A stretch of 64,000 nt of DNA, from the NCBI RefSeq assembly GCF_900155965.1, contig NZ_FTMG01000006.1:186001-250000 (forward strand). Direction: 5' to 3'. This document shows positions 43,030 through 52,441 of the stretch, one piece after another; position 1 is the first letter of the stretch; each line of letters opens with the position of its first letter. Both the position numbers and the translations under genes were made by a program. This DNA is from Mucilaginibacter lappiensis. Lineage in GTDB: Bacteria > Bacteroidota > Bacteroidia > Sphingobacteriales > Sphingobacteriaceae. A model generated the notes under the pieces. That model saw only the letters and a program-made list of their open reading frames with translations, made no database searches and was not told the DNA's origin.

Positions 43030-43818
43030 TTATAGGTTGAGAAGTTGCTTTTGCTGCAGCCGATCAAGGTAAATATCTATTTCTGTATCGCCCATACCAA
43101 ATATTTTATCTTCGTTCCAAAAGGTAGCGTATATAGCCGATCGTGTTTTAGCGCCGCTATTGTAAATATCCAGCAGCCGTTGTTCAATATAACCTAAACC
43201 TACCTCATTTACCTGCAAGCGCTTCAAATGGGCCTCCAATGCAGGTTTTAGTAAAGGCACGCCACCCCAGAAGCTATTTTCACCCAGCCATTTTTCCAGT
43301 TCGGCGGCATCACCTTGTACATATAACTGCCAGGCTTCGTTGGCCAGTTCAAACTCCCATTCGTTCAGGCGTTCGCGGCTATCGTATAGTTCCTCAAACT
43401 GATCACCATTGAGCTCACCAAGGCCTTTGGCAAAATTAAACTGTGCACAATCGCCCAGGCAAATCAAATAAATAGCCGGGTCAGACATATCTGTTTTGCG
43501 ACTAAGCATTTGTAAAACACCCAGTAAGTTTACCTGGCAATGCAGGTCAAACTCAAACCACAGGTTAATTTCGATATAGTCGCTGTTGAGCTTACCCAGC
43601 TCCTCAATTACTTTATGCTGATAGGCGTCAAAGTCCTCTTTGAACGTTTGGGTGATCCATTTGGCACGGGTGCTCCAGAAACTACCCGAGAGGATATTTT
43701 CCTGCAATGGGCCCTCAGAAAGCACTTCGCGCCATACCAGTACATCGCCGTCCAGGCCGGTTTCATTAAATCCTGACAGGGCGGCATCCCCGTTTAAAAT
43801 ATGCAATATGTTACTCAT
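43030..43818 (-). CDS. DUF1835 domain-containing protein
   Basis: 262 residues beginning MSNILHILNGDAALSGFNETGLDGDVLVWREVLSEGPL, a close match to the DUF1835 N-terminal pattern (HIxNGDxxA then WREVLxEGP). The C-terminal WNEDKIFGMGDTEIDIYLDRL matches the companion DUF3658-like region. Function is unknown in the family; a nucleotide- or sugar-processing role has been suggested only loosely. The start is ATG 43816-43818, since the upstream extension is intergenic in character. It precedes the SDR gene. Confidence 0.85.
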   Translation of the reverse strand: MSNILHILNGDAALSGFNETGLDGDVLVWREVLSEGPLQENILSGSFWSTRAKWITQTFKEDFDAYQHKVIEELGKLNSDYIEINLWFEFDLHCQVNLLGVLQMLSRKTDMSDPAIYLICLGDCAQFNFAKGLGELNGDQFEELYDSRERLNEWEFELANEAWQLYVQGDAAELEKWLGENSFWGGVPLLKPALEAHLKRLQVNEVGLGYIEQRLLDIYNSGAKTRSAIYATFWNEDKIFGMGDTEIDIYLDRLQQKQLLNL

Positions 43819-44044
43819 CGGTTTTAGAATTAGTAGTGAGGCAACGGCCTTAGTCGCCGAGCGTCCTGATGGTAAAAATAAATTTAAAAAAGCAGCAATT
43901 ATATCCAATCAAAAATTTAAAGAAAATTCTGAAGATGAAATGACGCTCACGCTTTCGCCCGGAGCTGTTCTGCTGACTGAGGAAAGAAAAAATAAACATT
44001 TTGTTTTTCTAAAGCCCTTTCCTTTGGAGAGGGTTGGGTGAGGT

Positions 44045-44785
44045 CTACTTCGTTTTAATCAAGCTATCCCTCATCATTTTTTGCTGACTTACTTTGATAT
44101 ATACCCTGATATCATAGTCAGACATTTTTTTGATCTGATCGATGCCCGGGCGATATCTATCCATAAAATCCAGCAGGGAATCGCCTTTAAGGTTAGTAAT
44201 AGAGCTAACCAGGTTTTCGCTGAACCGGCTGTCAATGTACCGGTTTTGTTCATCCCTGATCAGTTCTTTTTTTAATTTATACTCCCGGCTGTGTTTGTAT
44301 GTTAAGGCCCTGATAACCTGGGATGGAACAATAGTAATGCCGACCATCGGTATAGGTCCGACATTACCGCCTGATGGCGCTATCATATCTTTGAGTTTAG
44401 GAGCCGAAGAATTAAACTCTTTCGCAAACATTTTACGGTTATTCAATGAATCTTTTATGCGGTCTCTTTTGGCGGTTACATGAACTTCGTTGAGTTCAAT
44501 AACCGCAGCTTCTAAACCGATCCGGATACTTTTACTATTTGCCAGATTGAGTGGCAGCACATACAATTTATAGCCTTGCATTTTTACCCAAAGCGTATCT
44601 TTTGTTTTAGTTCCAACGATACTAAACTCACCCTGTATGCCGGTAATTACGTTTGCTTTGGATGTAGCTACCCAGGCGCCAGTGAGCGGCTGCCCGGTTC
44701 TTTTATCGGACACAATACCGCTTACAGTTTGCCCATAGGAGCTTAAACAGGCACATATCAAAAGCAGGATAAGCAGGCCACGCAT
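44045..44785 (-). CDS. Secreted CarboxypepD_reg-like protein
   Basis: 246 residues with signal peptide MRGLLILLLICACLSSYGQ. A carboxypeptidase-regulatory-like beta-sandwich (about 20-110) has VSGIVSDKRTGQPLTGAWVAT and QGEFSIVG, as at the N-terminus of TonB-dependent receptors. The remaining 130 residues are charged and helical (KKELIRDEQNRYIDSRFSENLVSSITNLKG). No plug or barrel is present, so this is a stand-alone member, not a truncated receptor. A homologous architecture is at 55478-56275. Role unknown. Confidence 0.8.
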   Translation of the reverse strand: MRGLLILLLICACLSSYGQTVSGIVSDKRTGQPLTGAWVATSKANVITGIQGEFSIVGTKTKDTLWVKMQGYKLYVLPLNLANSKSIRIGLEAAVIELNEVHVTAKRDRIKDSLNNRKMFAKEFNSSAPKLKDMIAPSGGNVGPIPMVGITIVPSQVIRALTYKHSREYKLKKELIRDEQNRYIDSRFSENLVSSITNLKGDSLLDFMDRYRPGIDQIKKMSDYDIRVYIKVSQQKMMRDSLIKTK

Positions 44786-45071
44786 AGGTTTGTATGTTTT
44801 GATAATCAAATCATTACAAACATAACTACCAGTTAGGCTTGGTGAAATTGATTTAACGTTTTTTAACTTATAACGGTTACTCCCCTTCCTACGGGATAAA
44901 CCCCTCCCTTCCCCCTCCCGTTGGGAAGGAATCGCACCAGGCCAATGCTTTCATATGGAAAGTATAGGAGAAAGCATTGAAGATGGTTTAAAATACGGGG
45001 TAATTGATTGAAATATTGGCGATTAATAATTAAAAATTTCTGATATTTAATTACCATCAAAAACCAAAGCC
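44786..45071. other. Intergenic region with short hairpins
   Basis: Contains CCCTTCCTACGGG and CCTCCCGTTGGGAAGG style words near 44882-44930, and TGCTTTCATATGGAAAG / AGAAAGCA near 44948-44980, which can form a hairpin. No gene is seen. Confidence 0.4.
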
Positions 45072-45260
45072 ATGAAAAGTATCTATATCGCAATCGTGTT
45101 CCTTATGGCGACTGTACCAGTAATTTTGGCACCGCCGTCACCTATCCTGAACAAAAAAGGCATGCATCATTCCAATATTTGTAAGGCGAGTATGCTTTTG
45201 AAAAAGGGAGGAAAGTCTGGGCGCTGCAATCATCACAGCCCGAAAATCCAGCACATTTAA
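45072..45260 (+). CDS. Possible small secreted His/Lys-rich peptide
   Basis: 62 residues. The N-terminus MKSIYIAIVFLMATVPVILA looks like a signal peptide. The mature part PPSPILNKKGMHHSNICKAS continues with Lys, Gly, His and two Cys in total. It has an ATG and a normal stop, but no family is recognised and the surroundings are repeat-rich, so it may be spurious or a remnant. Confidence 0.3.
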   Translation: MKSIYIAIVFLMATVPVILAPPSPILNKKGMHHSNICKASMLLKKGGKSGRCNHHSPKIQHI

Positions 45261-45688
45261 CAATAGATCCTTCACTGCGTTTAGGATGACAAAAAGGGTT
45301 TAGGAATTAGAGTCATGCCGAACTTGTTTCGGCATCCCATAAGCAGAGTTGTACAACCTGATGGACGTCTGTCCTGTGAGGTCCTGAAACAAGTTCAGGA
45401 TGACTATACTTATTTGAACTTATCGCGCGTAAAAGATCTCTCCTCGTTCGAGATCACAACCGTTTGTTTTTAATTTTACTTTATCCTTCCCCGTCAGCAG
45501 ATAAGCTTCGGATAAAAGCGGGCAGAACAATGTTGACCAGTGCGGTTGGCGGGGCATTAGCAAACCTCATCAAAGTAAGGGAATGAGCGAACAAAGTGGA
45601 GGTGAGGTTTAGCAGTCCGTGGTTCTGACTGATTTGCAGGGTAAGGGCCCGTGCGGCAAAGAAGCATTTCTGGTGACTTGATCTTTTG

Positions 45689-45716
45689 GTTACTTTTGTA
45701 TCAAGACAAAAGTAAC
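45689..45716. repeat. Conserved hairpin GTTACTTTTGT / ACAAAAGTAAC
   Basis: An 11-bp perfect inverted repeat with loop ATCAAG, preceded by GACTTGATCTTTTG. The same phrase occurs, as far as remembered, as an interspersed element in many bacterial genomes including Bacteroidota. It forms the right edge of the decayed block. Confidence 0.6.
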
Positions 45717-45821
45717 AGCCTTAGCGGCAATTGAGCGCTCTACGACATTCTCCTTCGCCCTGTATACGATGCGATTGCCACGCTCCGCTCGCAATGACAT
45801 ATAGTATAAGTATAATTACAG

Positions 45822-45854
45822 AACAAAAAACCCTGCCTTGCGGCAGGGTTTACA
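45822..45854 (-). terminator. Intrinsic terminator of nrdJ
   Basis: On the minus strand AAACCCTGCC-GCAA-GGCAGGGTTT (plus 45828-45851) is followed by TTTGTTC. It lies about 50 bases past the nrdJ stop. Confidence 0.88.
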
Positions 45855-45902
45855 CATTTAACTATTTATACTGAACAAAAAACTTCATTTGTTTAGCCCA
45901 AC

Positions 45903-48900
45903 TTACGAACACCCCATGGAGTTACCGCAGTTAAGGCATTTGTAACAGGTGCCCGAACGCAGGGTGGTATGCCCGCATACGTTGCAACTGGGGGCATCAC
46001 TTTGCACGCCCATACTTAGGTCGACAGAAAGACCTTGCTTTTTGGCGTTGTTAAAACCACCCGGATTGTTAACCTGCACGTACACATTGCTTTCGTCGGT
46101 ATTAAAATCCTCATCGCCCATTTGGGGGTTACCGAGGGTAGCCTTATTTTCGGTAAGCACATGCACCAGGTCGGTACGGTTCTGGTATTCGTAGCCCAGC
46201 ATCCTGAAAATATAGTCGATGATACTGGTGGCGCTTTTGATATTGGCATGGCCTACCACCATACCGGCAGGTTCAAAACGGGTGAAAGTGAATTTCTCTA
46301 CATATTCTTCCAGCGGCACACCATACTGTAAGCCCACCGAAACGGCGATAGCAAAACAGTTCATCAAGGAGCGAAAAGTAGCTCCTTCTTTGTGCATATC
46401 CACAAATATTTCGCCCAGGGTACCGTCTTCATATTCGCCGGTGCGCACAAATACGGTCTGTCCGTCGATAATGGCTTTCTGGGTAAATCCGCCGCGTTTA
46501 AAGGGCAGGTTCTTTTTCTCTACCACGCGCGATAGCTGCCGCATAAAATTGGTATCCTTCGATCTTTCCATGATAGCCATGGCGGCTTCAATCACCTGCT
46601 CCGGGGTCAGGTCGCTTAGTTTTACGTTAGCCGCTTCGCCAAGTACCTCTTCTACGGTTTCCAGTTTGTCGTCGGCCTCTTCTTTGGTGTCTGATTTGGT
46701 GGATAATGGCTGACTCAGCTTGCAACCATCCCGGTAAAGCGCGTTGGCTTTTAAGCCCAGCTCCCATGACAGTTGATAACAATCCTTGATCTCATCAACT
46801 TTAGCCTCATTAGGCAGGTTGATGGTTTTTGATATGGCGCCGGACAGGAATGGCTGCGCCGCGGCCATCATTTTGATATGGCCATGCGCGTGGATGTAAC
46901 GCTCGCCTTTGGCACCGCATTTATTGGCGCAATCAAATATAGGATAGTGCGCTTCTTTTAGATAAGGCGCGCCTTCCATAGTCATAGTGCCGCAGATGTA
47001 TTCGTTGGCTTCGGCTATTTGTTTTCTGCTGAAACCCAAAGCGCGCAGTACATTAAAGTCGGGCGCGTTGTACTGGTCGGCGGTAATACCCAGGCGTTTC
47101 AGGCATTCTTCGCCCAGCGACCAGATATTGAATGCGAAGCTGATTTCAAAGGCCGATACCAGCCCTTTGTCGAGTTTTTCCAGTTCATCATCCGTAAAAC
47201 CTTTCGCTTTCAGACTGTCGGTATTCACGTGCGGCGCACCTTTTAAGCTGGCCGAGCCTTTGGCATAGTTTACAATGGCGGTAACTTCGTGCTCGCGGTA
47301 GCCTAAATTGCGCAATGCTTCGGGCACGGCCTGGTTTATGATCTTGAAATAACCACCGCCTGATAGCTTTTTGAATTTCACCAGCGCAAAATCGGGTTCG
47401 ATGCCCGTAGTATCACAATCCATCACCAAACCAATGGTACCGGTTGGTGCAATAACAGTGGTTTGCGCGTTGCGATAGCCATGCTTTTCGCCCATTTCTA
47501 CAGCCTTATCCCAGGCGTTGCAGGCCGCCGAAAGCAGGTAATCCGGGCAATATTTAGGATCGATGCCCGGAGGAGCGATCTCTAAATCCTCAAAGTTTTC
47601 GGTAGAGTTATAGGCCGCGTAGCGATGGTTGCGCATCACCCGCAACATATGCTGTTTATTATCGTTGTATTTGCGGAAAGGTCCCAGCTCGCGGGCCATT
47701 TCGGCCGATGTAGCATAGGCTGTACCCGTCATGATAGCGGTGATGGCCCCGCCAATAGCACGGGCCTTATCACTATCATAAGGGATACCATTCACCATTA
47801 GGGCCGAACCTAAGTTAGCATAACCCAGGCCCAGGGTGCGGTAATCGTAAGATAACTGGGCAACCTCTTCGGATGGGAATTGCGCCATCAGTACCGAGAT
47901 CTCCAATACGATAGTCCACATACGGCAGGCGTGTTCAAAACCTTTTACATCAAATACCCTGGTTTGCGGATCAAAGAAATGAGCCAGGTTTATAGAGGCC
48001 AGGTTACAGGCCGTATTATCCAGGAACATGTACTCGGAGCATGGGTTAGAGGCATTGATACGGCCACCTTCGGGACAGGTATGCCACTCATTAATGGTAG
48101 TATCAAACTGTACACCCGGATCGGCACAGGCCCAGGCCGCGAAAGCGATATCATCCCACAGTTTTTGTGAGGCAACGGCTTTGGTCACCTTACCGGTAAT
48201 GCGACTGGTAAGCTCCCAGGGCTTGCCACCTTTAAGCGCATGGAAAAAGCTATTGGGTACCCGCACCGAATTATTGGAGTTTTGGCCCGATACGGTACGG
48301 TAAGCTTCGCCCTCGTAATCGGATGAATAACCGGCAGCAATTAGCGCGGCTACTTTCTTTTCTTCCTCTACTTTCCAGTTTACAAAACCTTCAATTTCGG
48401 GGTGATCCAGATCGAGGCAAACCATTTTAGCAGCCCGGCGTGTTGTACCGCCCGATTTGATAGCACCTGCGGCACGGTCGCCTATTTTAAGGAAGGACAT
48501 TAAGCCCGATGAATAACCACCGCCGGCCAGTTTTTCTGTTTCGCCGCGAATTTTGGAGAAGTTGGTACCCACGCCCGAGCCATATTTAAATATGCGGGCC
48601 TCGCGAACCCAAAGATCCATGATGCCGCCCTTGTTCACCAGGTCGTCATCAACAGAAAGTATAAAGCAGGCATGCGGCTGCGGGCGCTCGTAAGCGGAGG
48701 TCGATTTGCTCAAGGCTTCGGTAAGCGGGTCGATAAAGTAATGTCCCTGCGGCTTGCCCGTAATGCCATATGAATTATGCAGCCCGGTATTGAACCATTG
48801 TGGCGAATTTGGCGCCGCCAATTGCCCTACAATGGTATAAACTATTTCGTCATAAAAAATATCGGCATCTTTCGGGGTGGCAAAGTAACCGTAGCGTACA

Positions 48901-49229
48901 CCCCAGTCTTTCCAGCAGTTGGCCATGCGATGGGCCACCTGCTTTATGCTTTTTTCGGCGCCGATGCTGCCATCGGCCTGCGGTACGCCAGCCTTGCGGA
49001 AATACTTTTGTGCTAGTATATCGGTTGCCACCTGGCTCCAGGTAACAGGCACTTCTACATCGTTCATTTCAAATACAGCATCGCCCGATGGGTTACGGAT
49101 CACCGACGATCGTTTATCGTACTTAAACAGATCAAATACGTTAGTTCCTTCTTTAGTGAAGTAGCGTGTTGTTTTAAGCCCTTTCCCGCTGCTGGTGGCG
49201 GACATTTTGGAGGTAATGTTTCTGGCCAT
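45903..49229 (-). CDS. nrdJ: Vitamin B12-dependent (class II) ribonucleoside-diphosphate reductase
   Basis: 1108 residues. Class II reductases make deoxynucleotides with an adenosylcobalamin-derived thiyl radical and need no oxygen. Motifs: PNSPQWFNTGLH and QPHACFILSV (first active-site Cys), SGVGTNFSKIRG-like GSGVGTNFSKI, GRINASNPCSEYMFLDNTACNLASINL (radical-site region), and APTGTIGLVMDCDTTGIEPDFAL. The C-terminus is a Cys-rich tail (CNVCGHTTLRSGTCYKCLNCG) that supplies reducing equivalents or binds zinc. No B12 riboswitch is seen upstream; a palindrome at 49265-49283 is a possible regulator site. B12 must be imported or made elsewhere. Confidence 0.95.
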   Translation of the reverse strand: MARNITSKMSATSSGKGLKTTRYFTKEGTNVFDLFKYDKRSSVIRNPSGDAVFEMNDVEVPVTWSQVATDILAQKYFRKAGVPQADGSIGAEKSIKQVAHRMANCWKDWGVRYGYFATPKDADIFYDEIVYTIVGQLAAPNSPQWFNTGLHNSYGITGKPQGHYFIDPLTEALSKSTSAYERPQPHACFILSVDDDLVNKGGIMDLWVREARIFKYGSGVGTNFSKIRGETEKLAGGGYSSGLMSFLKIGDRAAGAIKSGGTTRRAAKMVCLDLDHPEIEGFVNWKVEEEKKVAALIAAGYSSDYEGEAYRTVSGQNSNNSVRVPNSFFHALKGGKPWELTSRITGKVTKAVASQKLWDDIAFAAWACADPGVQFDTTINEWHTCPEGGRINASNPCSEYMFLDNTACNLASINLAHFFDPQTRVFDVKGFEHACRMWTIVLEISVLMAQFPSEEVAQLSYDYRTLGLGYANLGSALMVNGIPYDSDKARAIGGAITAIMTGTAYATSAEMARELGPFRKYNDNKQHMLRVMRNHRYAAYNSTENFEDLEIAPPGIDPKYCPDYLLSAACNAWDKAVEMGEKHGYRNAQTTVIAPTGTIGLVMDCDTTGIEPDFALVKFKKLSGGGYFKIINQAVPEALRNLGYREHEVTAIVNYAKGSASLKGAPHVNTDSLKAKGFTDDELEKLDKGLVSAFEISFAFNIWSLGEECLKRLGITADQYNAPDFNVLRALGFSRKQIAEANEYICGTMTMEGAPYLKEAHYPIFDCANKCGAKGERYIHAHGHIKMMAAAQPFLSGAISKTINLPNEAKVDEIKDCYQLSWELGLKANALYRDGCKLSQPLSTKSDTKEEADDKLETVEEVLGEAANVKLSDLTPEQVIEAAMAIMERSKDTNFMRQLSRVVEKKNLPFKRGGFTQKAIIDGQTVFVRTGEYEDGTLGEIFVDMHKEGATFRSLMNCFAIAVSVGLQYGVPLEEYVEKFTFTRFEPAGMVVGHANIKSATSIIDYIFRMLGYEYQNRTDLVHVLTENKATLGNPQMGDEDFNTDESNVYVQVNNPGGFNNAKKQGLSVDLSMGVQSDAPSCNVCGHTTLRSGTCYKCLNCGNSMGCS

Positions 49230-49264
49230 AGTATAATAGATTGAGGATGAGTAGTGGAATTTTC

Positions 49265-49283
49265 AAAACACTAAGGGTGTTTT
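49265..49283. promoter_or_regulatory. Inverted repeat upstream of nrdJ, possible NrdR-like site
   Basis: AAAACAC (49265-49271) and GTGTTTT (49277-49283) form a 7-bp inverted repeat around TAAGG, 36 bases upstream of nrdJ. NrdR boxes have the form ACAC-N8-GTGT or close to it; here ACAC and GTGT are 5 bases apart, shorter than usual. Only one copy is seen, while NrdR boxes normally come in pairs. Low confidence. Confidence 0.3.
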
Positions 49284-49513
49284 AATCAAAGCTATTAGTA
49301 TCGGTATTACCTTTTATTTCAGAGTTTTCCACACATGTCAGTTAATAGGCCCCTGCGCCATATATTAATTTTCAATTACCTGATTATTAAATAATTATAC
49401 GTGTTAATAATTAAAAAACTATCGTTCAATATCATTTTTTTGTAGCTTAGAGCATATTGGTCCGGTTTGATACGCGTATATTAAACTGTCAATTAAATTA
49501 CCGATCCCTACAC

Positions 49514-50008
49514 ATGAAAAAATTAATTCTGATCGCGTTCGTCGCTGCTTTTACACTGAGCGCCCGCGCGCAGGAGCAACCTAAAATATACAACTCTGAT
49601 GCCGATGCCAAAGCAGAGATTAAAGCCGCGGTAAAACAGGCGGCACAACAACATAAAAACGTGCTTTTACAAATTGGCGGCAACTGGTGCATTTGGTGCC
49701 TGCGGTTTAACGACCTGGTGACCAAAGATGCCGACCTGAACAAATACCTGAACGATAATTATGTGGTTTTGCACGTAAACTACAGTAAAGAAAACGAGAA
49801 CAAAGCGGTGCTGGCCGATCTGGGCTATCCGCAGCGTTTCGGTTTCCCGGTATTTGTGGTGTTAGATGGCAAAGGCGCACGCCTGCATACCCAGAATTCG
49901 GGCTACCTGGAAGAAGGCAAGGGCCACAGTAAAGAAAAAGTCATGGATTTTTTGAAAGACTGGTCGCCGGCAGCAATCGATCCTAAAACTTACGAAAAGG
50001 CGAAATAA
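49514..50008 (+). CDS. Secreted thioredoxin-like protein (Thioredoxin_7)
   Basis: 164 residues with signal peptide MKKLILIAFVAAFTLSARAQ. The thioredoxin fold follows, with the active site GGNWCIWCLRFNDL (CIWC), a central VVLHVNYSKENENK strand, and the cis-proline region RFGFPVFVVLDGKG. It probably reduces disulfides or helps cytochrome maturation in the periplasm. The ATG at 49514 is chosen for the signal peptide. The gene after it is unrelated. Confidence 0.9.
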   Translation: MKKLILIAFVAAFTLSARAQEQPKIYNSDADAKAEIKAAVKQAAQQHKNVLLQIGGNWCIWCLRFNDLVTKDADLNKYLNDNYVVLHVNYSKENENKAVLADLGYPQRFGFPVFVVLDGKGARLHTQNSGYLEEGKGHSKEKVMDFLKDWSPAAIDPKTYEKAK

Positions 50009-50011
50009 GCC

Positions 50012-50075
50012 TCTCTCCAACCCTCTCCAAAGAGAACAAAAAAGCGGAAGGTTGTGCGATTCCCCTCTCTTGAAT
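50012..50075. repeat. Dispersed CTCTCCAACCCTCTCCAAAGAG element
   Basis: CTCTCTCCAACCCTCTCCAA at 50012 and TTGTGCGATTCCCCTCTCTT near 50054 repeat words of the elements at 39301 and 20900. Confidence 0.5.
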
Positions 50076-50138
50076 AACTGTAACAATTTAAACCAATGGC
50101 AATCAAAATGGCAGTTATAATCACTAACCTATACCGCA

Positions 50139-50849
50139 ATGACTGATCTTACCACCGGTTTATCCCCTCAAAAAAACGCCAGGATTGCAGGTTTGCTATA
50201 CCTGATCAATATAATTACAGGCATTTTTGCCCTGATGTACGTTCCAGGAAAGCTGATTGTTTGGAGCGATGTCGCTAAAACTTTTAAAAATATCACCGAA
50301 TCCGAAACATTATTCCGCACCGGTATTTTGGTTTATTTGGTTTGTTATATTTTCTTTTTGCTGCTTCCACTGGCTTTGTACAAATTATTAAAACCTGTAA
50401 ATAAAACCTATGCTATCCTGATGGTGATATTGGCTGTGGTTCAGGTGCCAATGGCATTTGTAAATATCCTTAACTATTTTGCGGTATTAACCCTTATTGG
50501 TAAAGCGGCGTACCTGCAAGTATTTGACCTGCCCCATTTGCAGGCCCAGGTCATGTTAAACCTTCATTTTTATAGCCAGGGTAACCAGGTAGCTACCATA
50601 TTCTGGGGTCTTTGGTTGCTCCCTTTTGGTTATTTAGTATATAAATCGGGCTTTCTGCCTAAAATTTTAGGCATTTTTTTGATCCTGGGAGGCTTTAGCT
50701 ACCTTATAGATTTTACCTGTGATTTCCTTTTTACAGGCTATGGTAAAATGACCATTTCCAGTTTTGTTACTATACCTGCCAGTATCGGCGAAATAGGTAC
50801 CTGCCTGTGGCTGCTGATCATCGGCGTAAAAAAACAACAAAAGGCTTAA
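50139..50849 (+). CDS. DUF4386 family membrane protein
   Basis: 236 residues with six hydrophobic segments (about 17-40, 62-85, 96-118, 140-160, 172-190 and 205-228). The opening NARIAGLLYLINIITGIFALMYVPG and the later GLWLLPFGYLVYKSGFLPKILGIFLILGGFSYLIDF match the DUF4386 pattern (short polar loops, GYLVxKSGFLPRxLG). The family is common in soil bacteria and unexplained. Monocistronic, ending at the terminator at 50879. Confidence 0.88.
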   Translation: MTDLTTGLSPQKNARIAGLLYLINIITGIFALMYVPGKLIVWSDVAKTFKNITESETLFRTGILVYLVCYIFFLLLPLALYKLLKPVNKTYAILMVILAVVQVPMAFVNILNYFAVLTLIGKAAYLQVFDLPHLQAQVMLNLHFYSQGNQVATIFWGLWLLPFGYLVYKSGFLPKILGIFLILGGFSYLIDFTCDFLFTGYGKMTISSFVTIPASIGEIGTCLWLLIIGVKKQQKA

Positions 50850-50878
50850 GACTATCCGCAATAAAATTATAATCAACA

Positions 50879-50914
50879 AAAAAGGCTCACCATTACGGCG
50901 AGCCTTTTTCCATT
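50879..50914. terminator. Bidirectional intrinsic terminator
   Basis: AAAAGGCTC (50880-50888) and GAGCCTTTTT (50900-50909), extended by an inner C-C/G-G part, form a hairpin between the DUF4386 gene and pyk, which converge here. Confidence 0.8.
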
Positions 50915-50934
50915 AAAAGTATATTTAAATAAGG

Positions 50935-52371
50935 TTATTCAACAATGCTTACTTTAAGCATATTGGTTTTACCTTGTTTAATAATAGGCACAGCAGCAGT
51001 GTTGATCACTACATCGCCGGCTTTGATGAGGTCTTCTGATTTCAGGATGCCATTCACATCAGCAATGGTTTGATCGGTGCTTTCCAGTTTATCATAGAAA
51101 AAGGCACGTACACCCCAAACCAAACTTAATGCATTTAGCAATTGCTTGTTGGATGTAAATATATAGGTGCTTGCCTGTGGTCTGTGGCTCGAGATCTGGA
51201 AAGCTGTATAACCCGATGTGGTCATGGATACGATACCTACCGCATTGGTATGCTGTGCCAGGTGAACTGCCGATTCGCAAACCGCGTTGCTCAGATAATC
51301 TGGCGATGACGGGTCGGTATCACTAACTCTGGCGGTATTGAAGCTATAACCAAACTCTTCTACGTTACGCACAATTTTGGCCATGGTTTCAATAACAATA
51401 ACCGGGAACTCACCAACTGAAGTTTCGCCGCTTAGCATCACCGCGTCGGCACCATCCAGTACAGAGTTGGCTACGTCATTAACCTCGGCACGTGTTGGGC
51501 GCGGGGTAGTGATCATAGACTCCAGCATCTGGGTAGCCACAATTACCGGTTTTGAAGCCGCACGACATTTCGCGGCAATCATTTTTTGCAGCAATGGCAC
51601 TTCTTCCAATGGCATTTCTACACCAAGGTCACCACGGGCCACCATCACGCCATCAGTAGCGGCAATAATTTCATCAATATTATCAATGGCTTCTGGTTTC
51701 TCTACTTTAGCAATAACCTTAGCTGCTTTACCGCTTTGGGCTATGATGTGTTTAAGCTCGATAATGTCCTGACCTGTACGTACAAATGATAAACCTATCC
51801 ACTCCACATCATATTTTAATGCGAATTGCAGGTTGATCAAATCTTCTTCGGTTAAACTTGGGATAGATACTTTGGTGTTTGGCAGGTTAACCCCTTTACG
51901 TGAAGTTAGGATACCGCCGTGTACCACTTCGCAGATAACGGTGTCTTTTTTGTTGGTTTCAATAACCCTTAACTGCAGTTTACCGTCATCCAGCAAAATA
52001 ATTTCGTTGGCCTGTACATCCTGAGGGAAAGTATCATAAGTAATGTAGATCTGCTCGTCATTACCGATACATTCCTGAGTGGTAATTTTAATATGAGTTC
52101 CGTTAACCAGGTGAATACCACCATCTTTTACCAAACCGATACGAATTTTGGGGCCCTGTAAATCGGCCAGAATGCCTACGTTGGTTTTGTATTGTTCGTT
52201 AATTTCGCGAATGATGTCAATTACGGCTTTATGATCCTCCGGTCTTCCGTGCGAAAAATTAAGGCGGCAAACATTAACACCGGCTTTGATCATAGCTAAT
52301 AAAACATCTTTTTTAGCTGACGCCGGGCCCATGGTGGCTACAATTTTAGTACGATTATAGTATAGTTTCAT
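50935..52371 (-). CDS. pyk: Pyruvate kinase
   Basis: Catalyses the last step of glycolysis, PEP plus ADP to pyruvate plus ATP. 478 residues, normal length. Signatures: RTKIVATMGPASA (residues 7-19), VCRLNFSHGRPEDH, ADLQGPKIRIG, LSFVRTGQDI, IAKVEKPEAIDNIDEII (active-site Lys and Glu), VMVARGDLGVEMP and MLESMITTPRPTRAEVNDVANSVLDGADAVMLSGETSVG. The C-terminal regulatory domain is short. It follows the IPExxxVDY gene, as in many Bacteroidota. Confidence 0.97.
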   Translation of the reverse strand: MKLYYNRTKIVATMGPASAKKDVLLAMIKAGVNVCRLNFSHGRPEDHKAVIDIIREINEQYKTNVGILADLQGPKIRIGLVKDGGIHLVNGTHIKITTQECIGNDEQIYITYDTFPQDVQANEIILLDDGKLQLRVIETNKKDTVICEVVHGGILTSRKGVNLPNTKVSIPSLTEEDLINLQFALKYDVEWIGLSFVRTGQDIIELKHIIAQSGKAAKVIAKVEKPEAIDNIDEIIAATDGVMVARGDLGVEMPLEEVPLLQKMIAAKCRAASKPVIVATQMLESMITTPRPTRAEVNDVANSVLDGADAVMLSGETSVGEFPVIVIETMAKIVRNVEEFGYSFNTARVSDTDPSSPDYLSNAVCESAVHLAQHTNAVGIVSMTTSGYTAFQISSHRPQASTYIFTSNKQLLNALSLVWGVRAFFYDKLESTDQTIADVNGILKSEDLIKAGDVVINTAAVPIIKQGKTNMLKVSIVE

Positions 52372-52441
52372 ATTGTTCGGGTTAAACTGGCTTACATTAT
52401 ATATTTAGTGTAAAACCAACACTCTATTTATAAATTTTGCG

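Larger units (their letters stand above)
45261..45902. repeat. Repeat-rich gene-free interval of 642 bases
   Basis: No gene is supported. It contains, in order: AGATCCTTCACTGCGTTTAGG (45266); GTCATGCCGAACTTGTTTCG (45313); CTGAAACAAGTTCAGGATGA (about 45384); a GC-richer block at about 45490-45720 that may be a decayed element; a hairpin GTTACTTTTGT/ACAAAAGTAAC (45689-45716); CTCGCAATGACAT (about 45788); and the nrdJ terminator (45828-45851). It is a cluster of at least four different repeat families. Confidence 0.65.

Noticed and set aside
45261..45902. Insertion sequence remnant with transposase fragment
   Set aside because: No frame encodes transposase-like motifs, and no paired terminal repeats with target duplication were found; only dispersed repeat words.
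46219..46713. Plus-strand ORF of 164 residues opposite nrdJ
   Set aside because: Antisense shadow of conserved reductase motifs; composition is Ser/Pro-rich without any recognisable fold.
49230..49456. Cobalamin riboswitch upstream of nrdJ
   Set aside because: No B12-box or multi-helix GC-rich structure could be seen; only a short palindrome.
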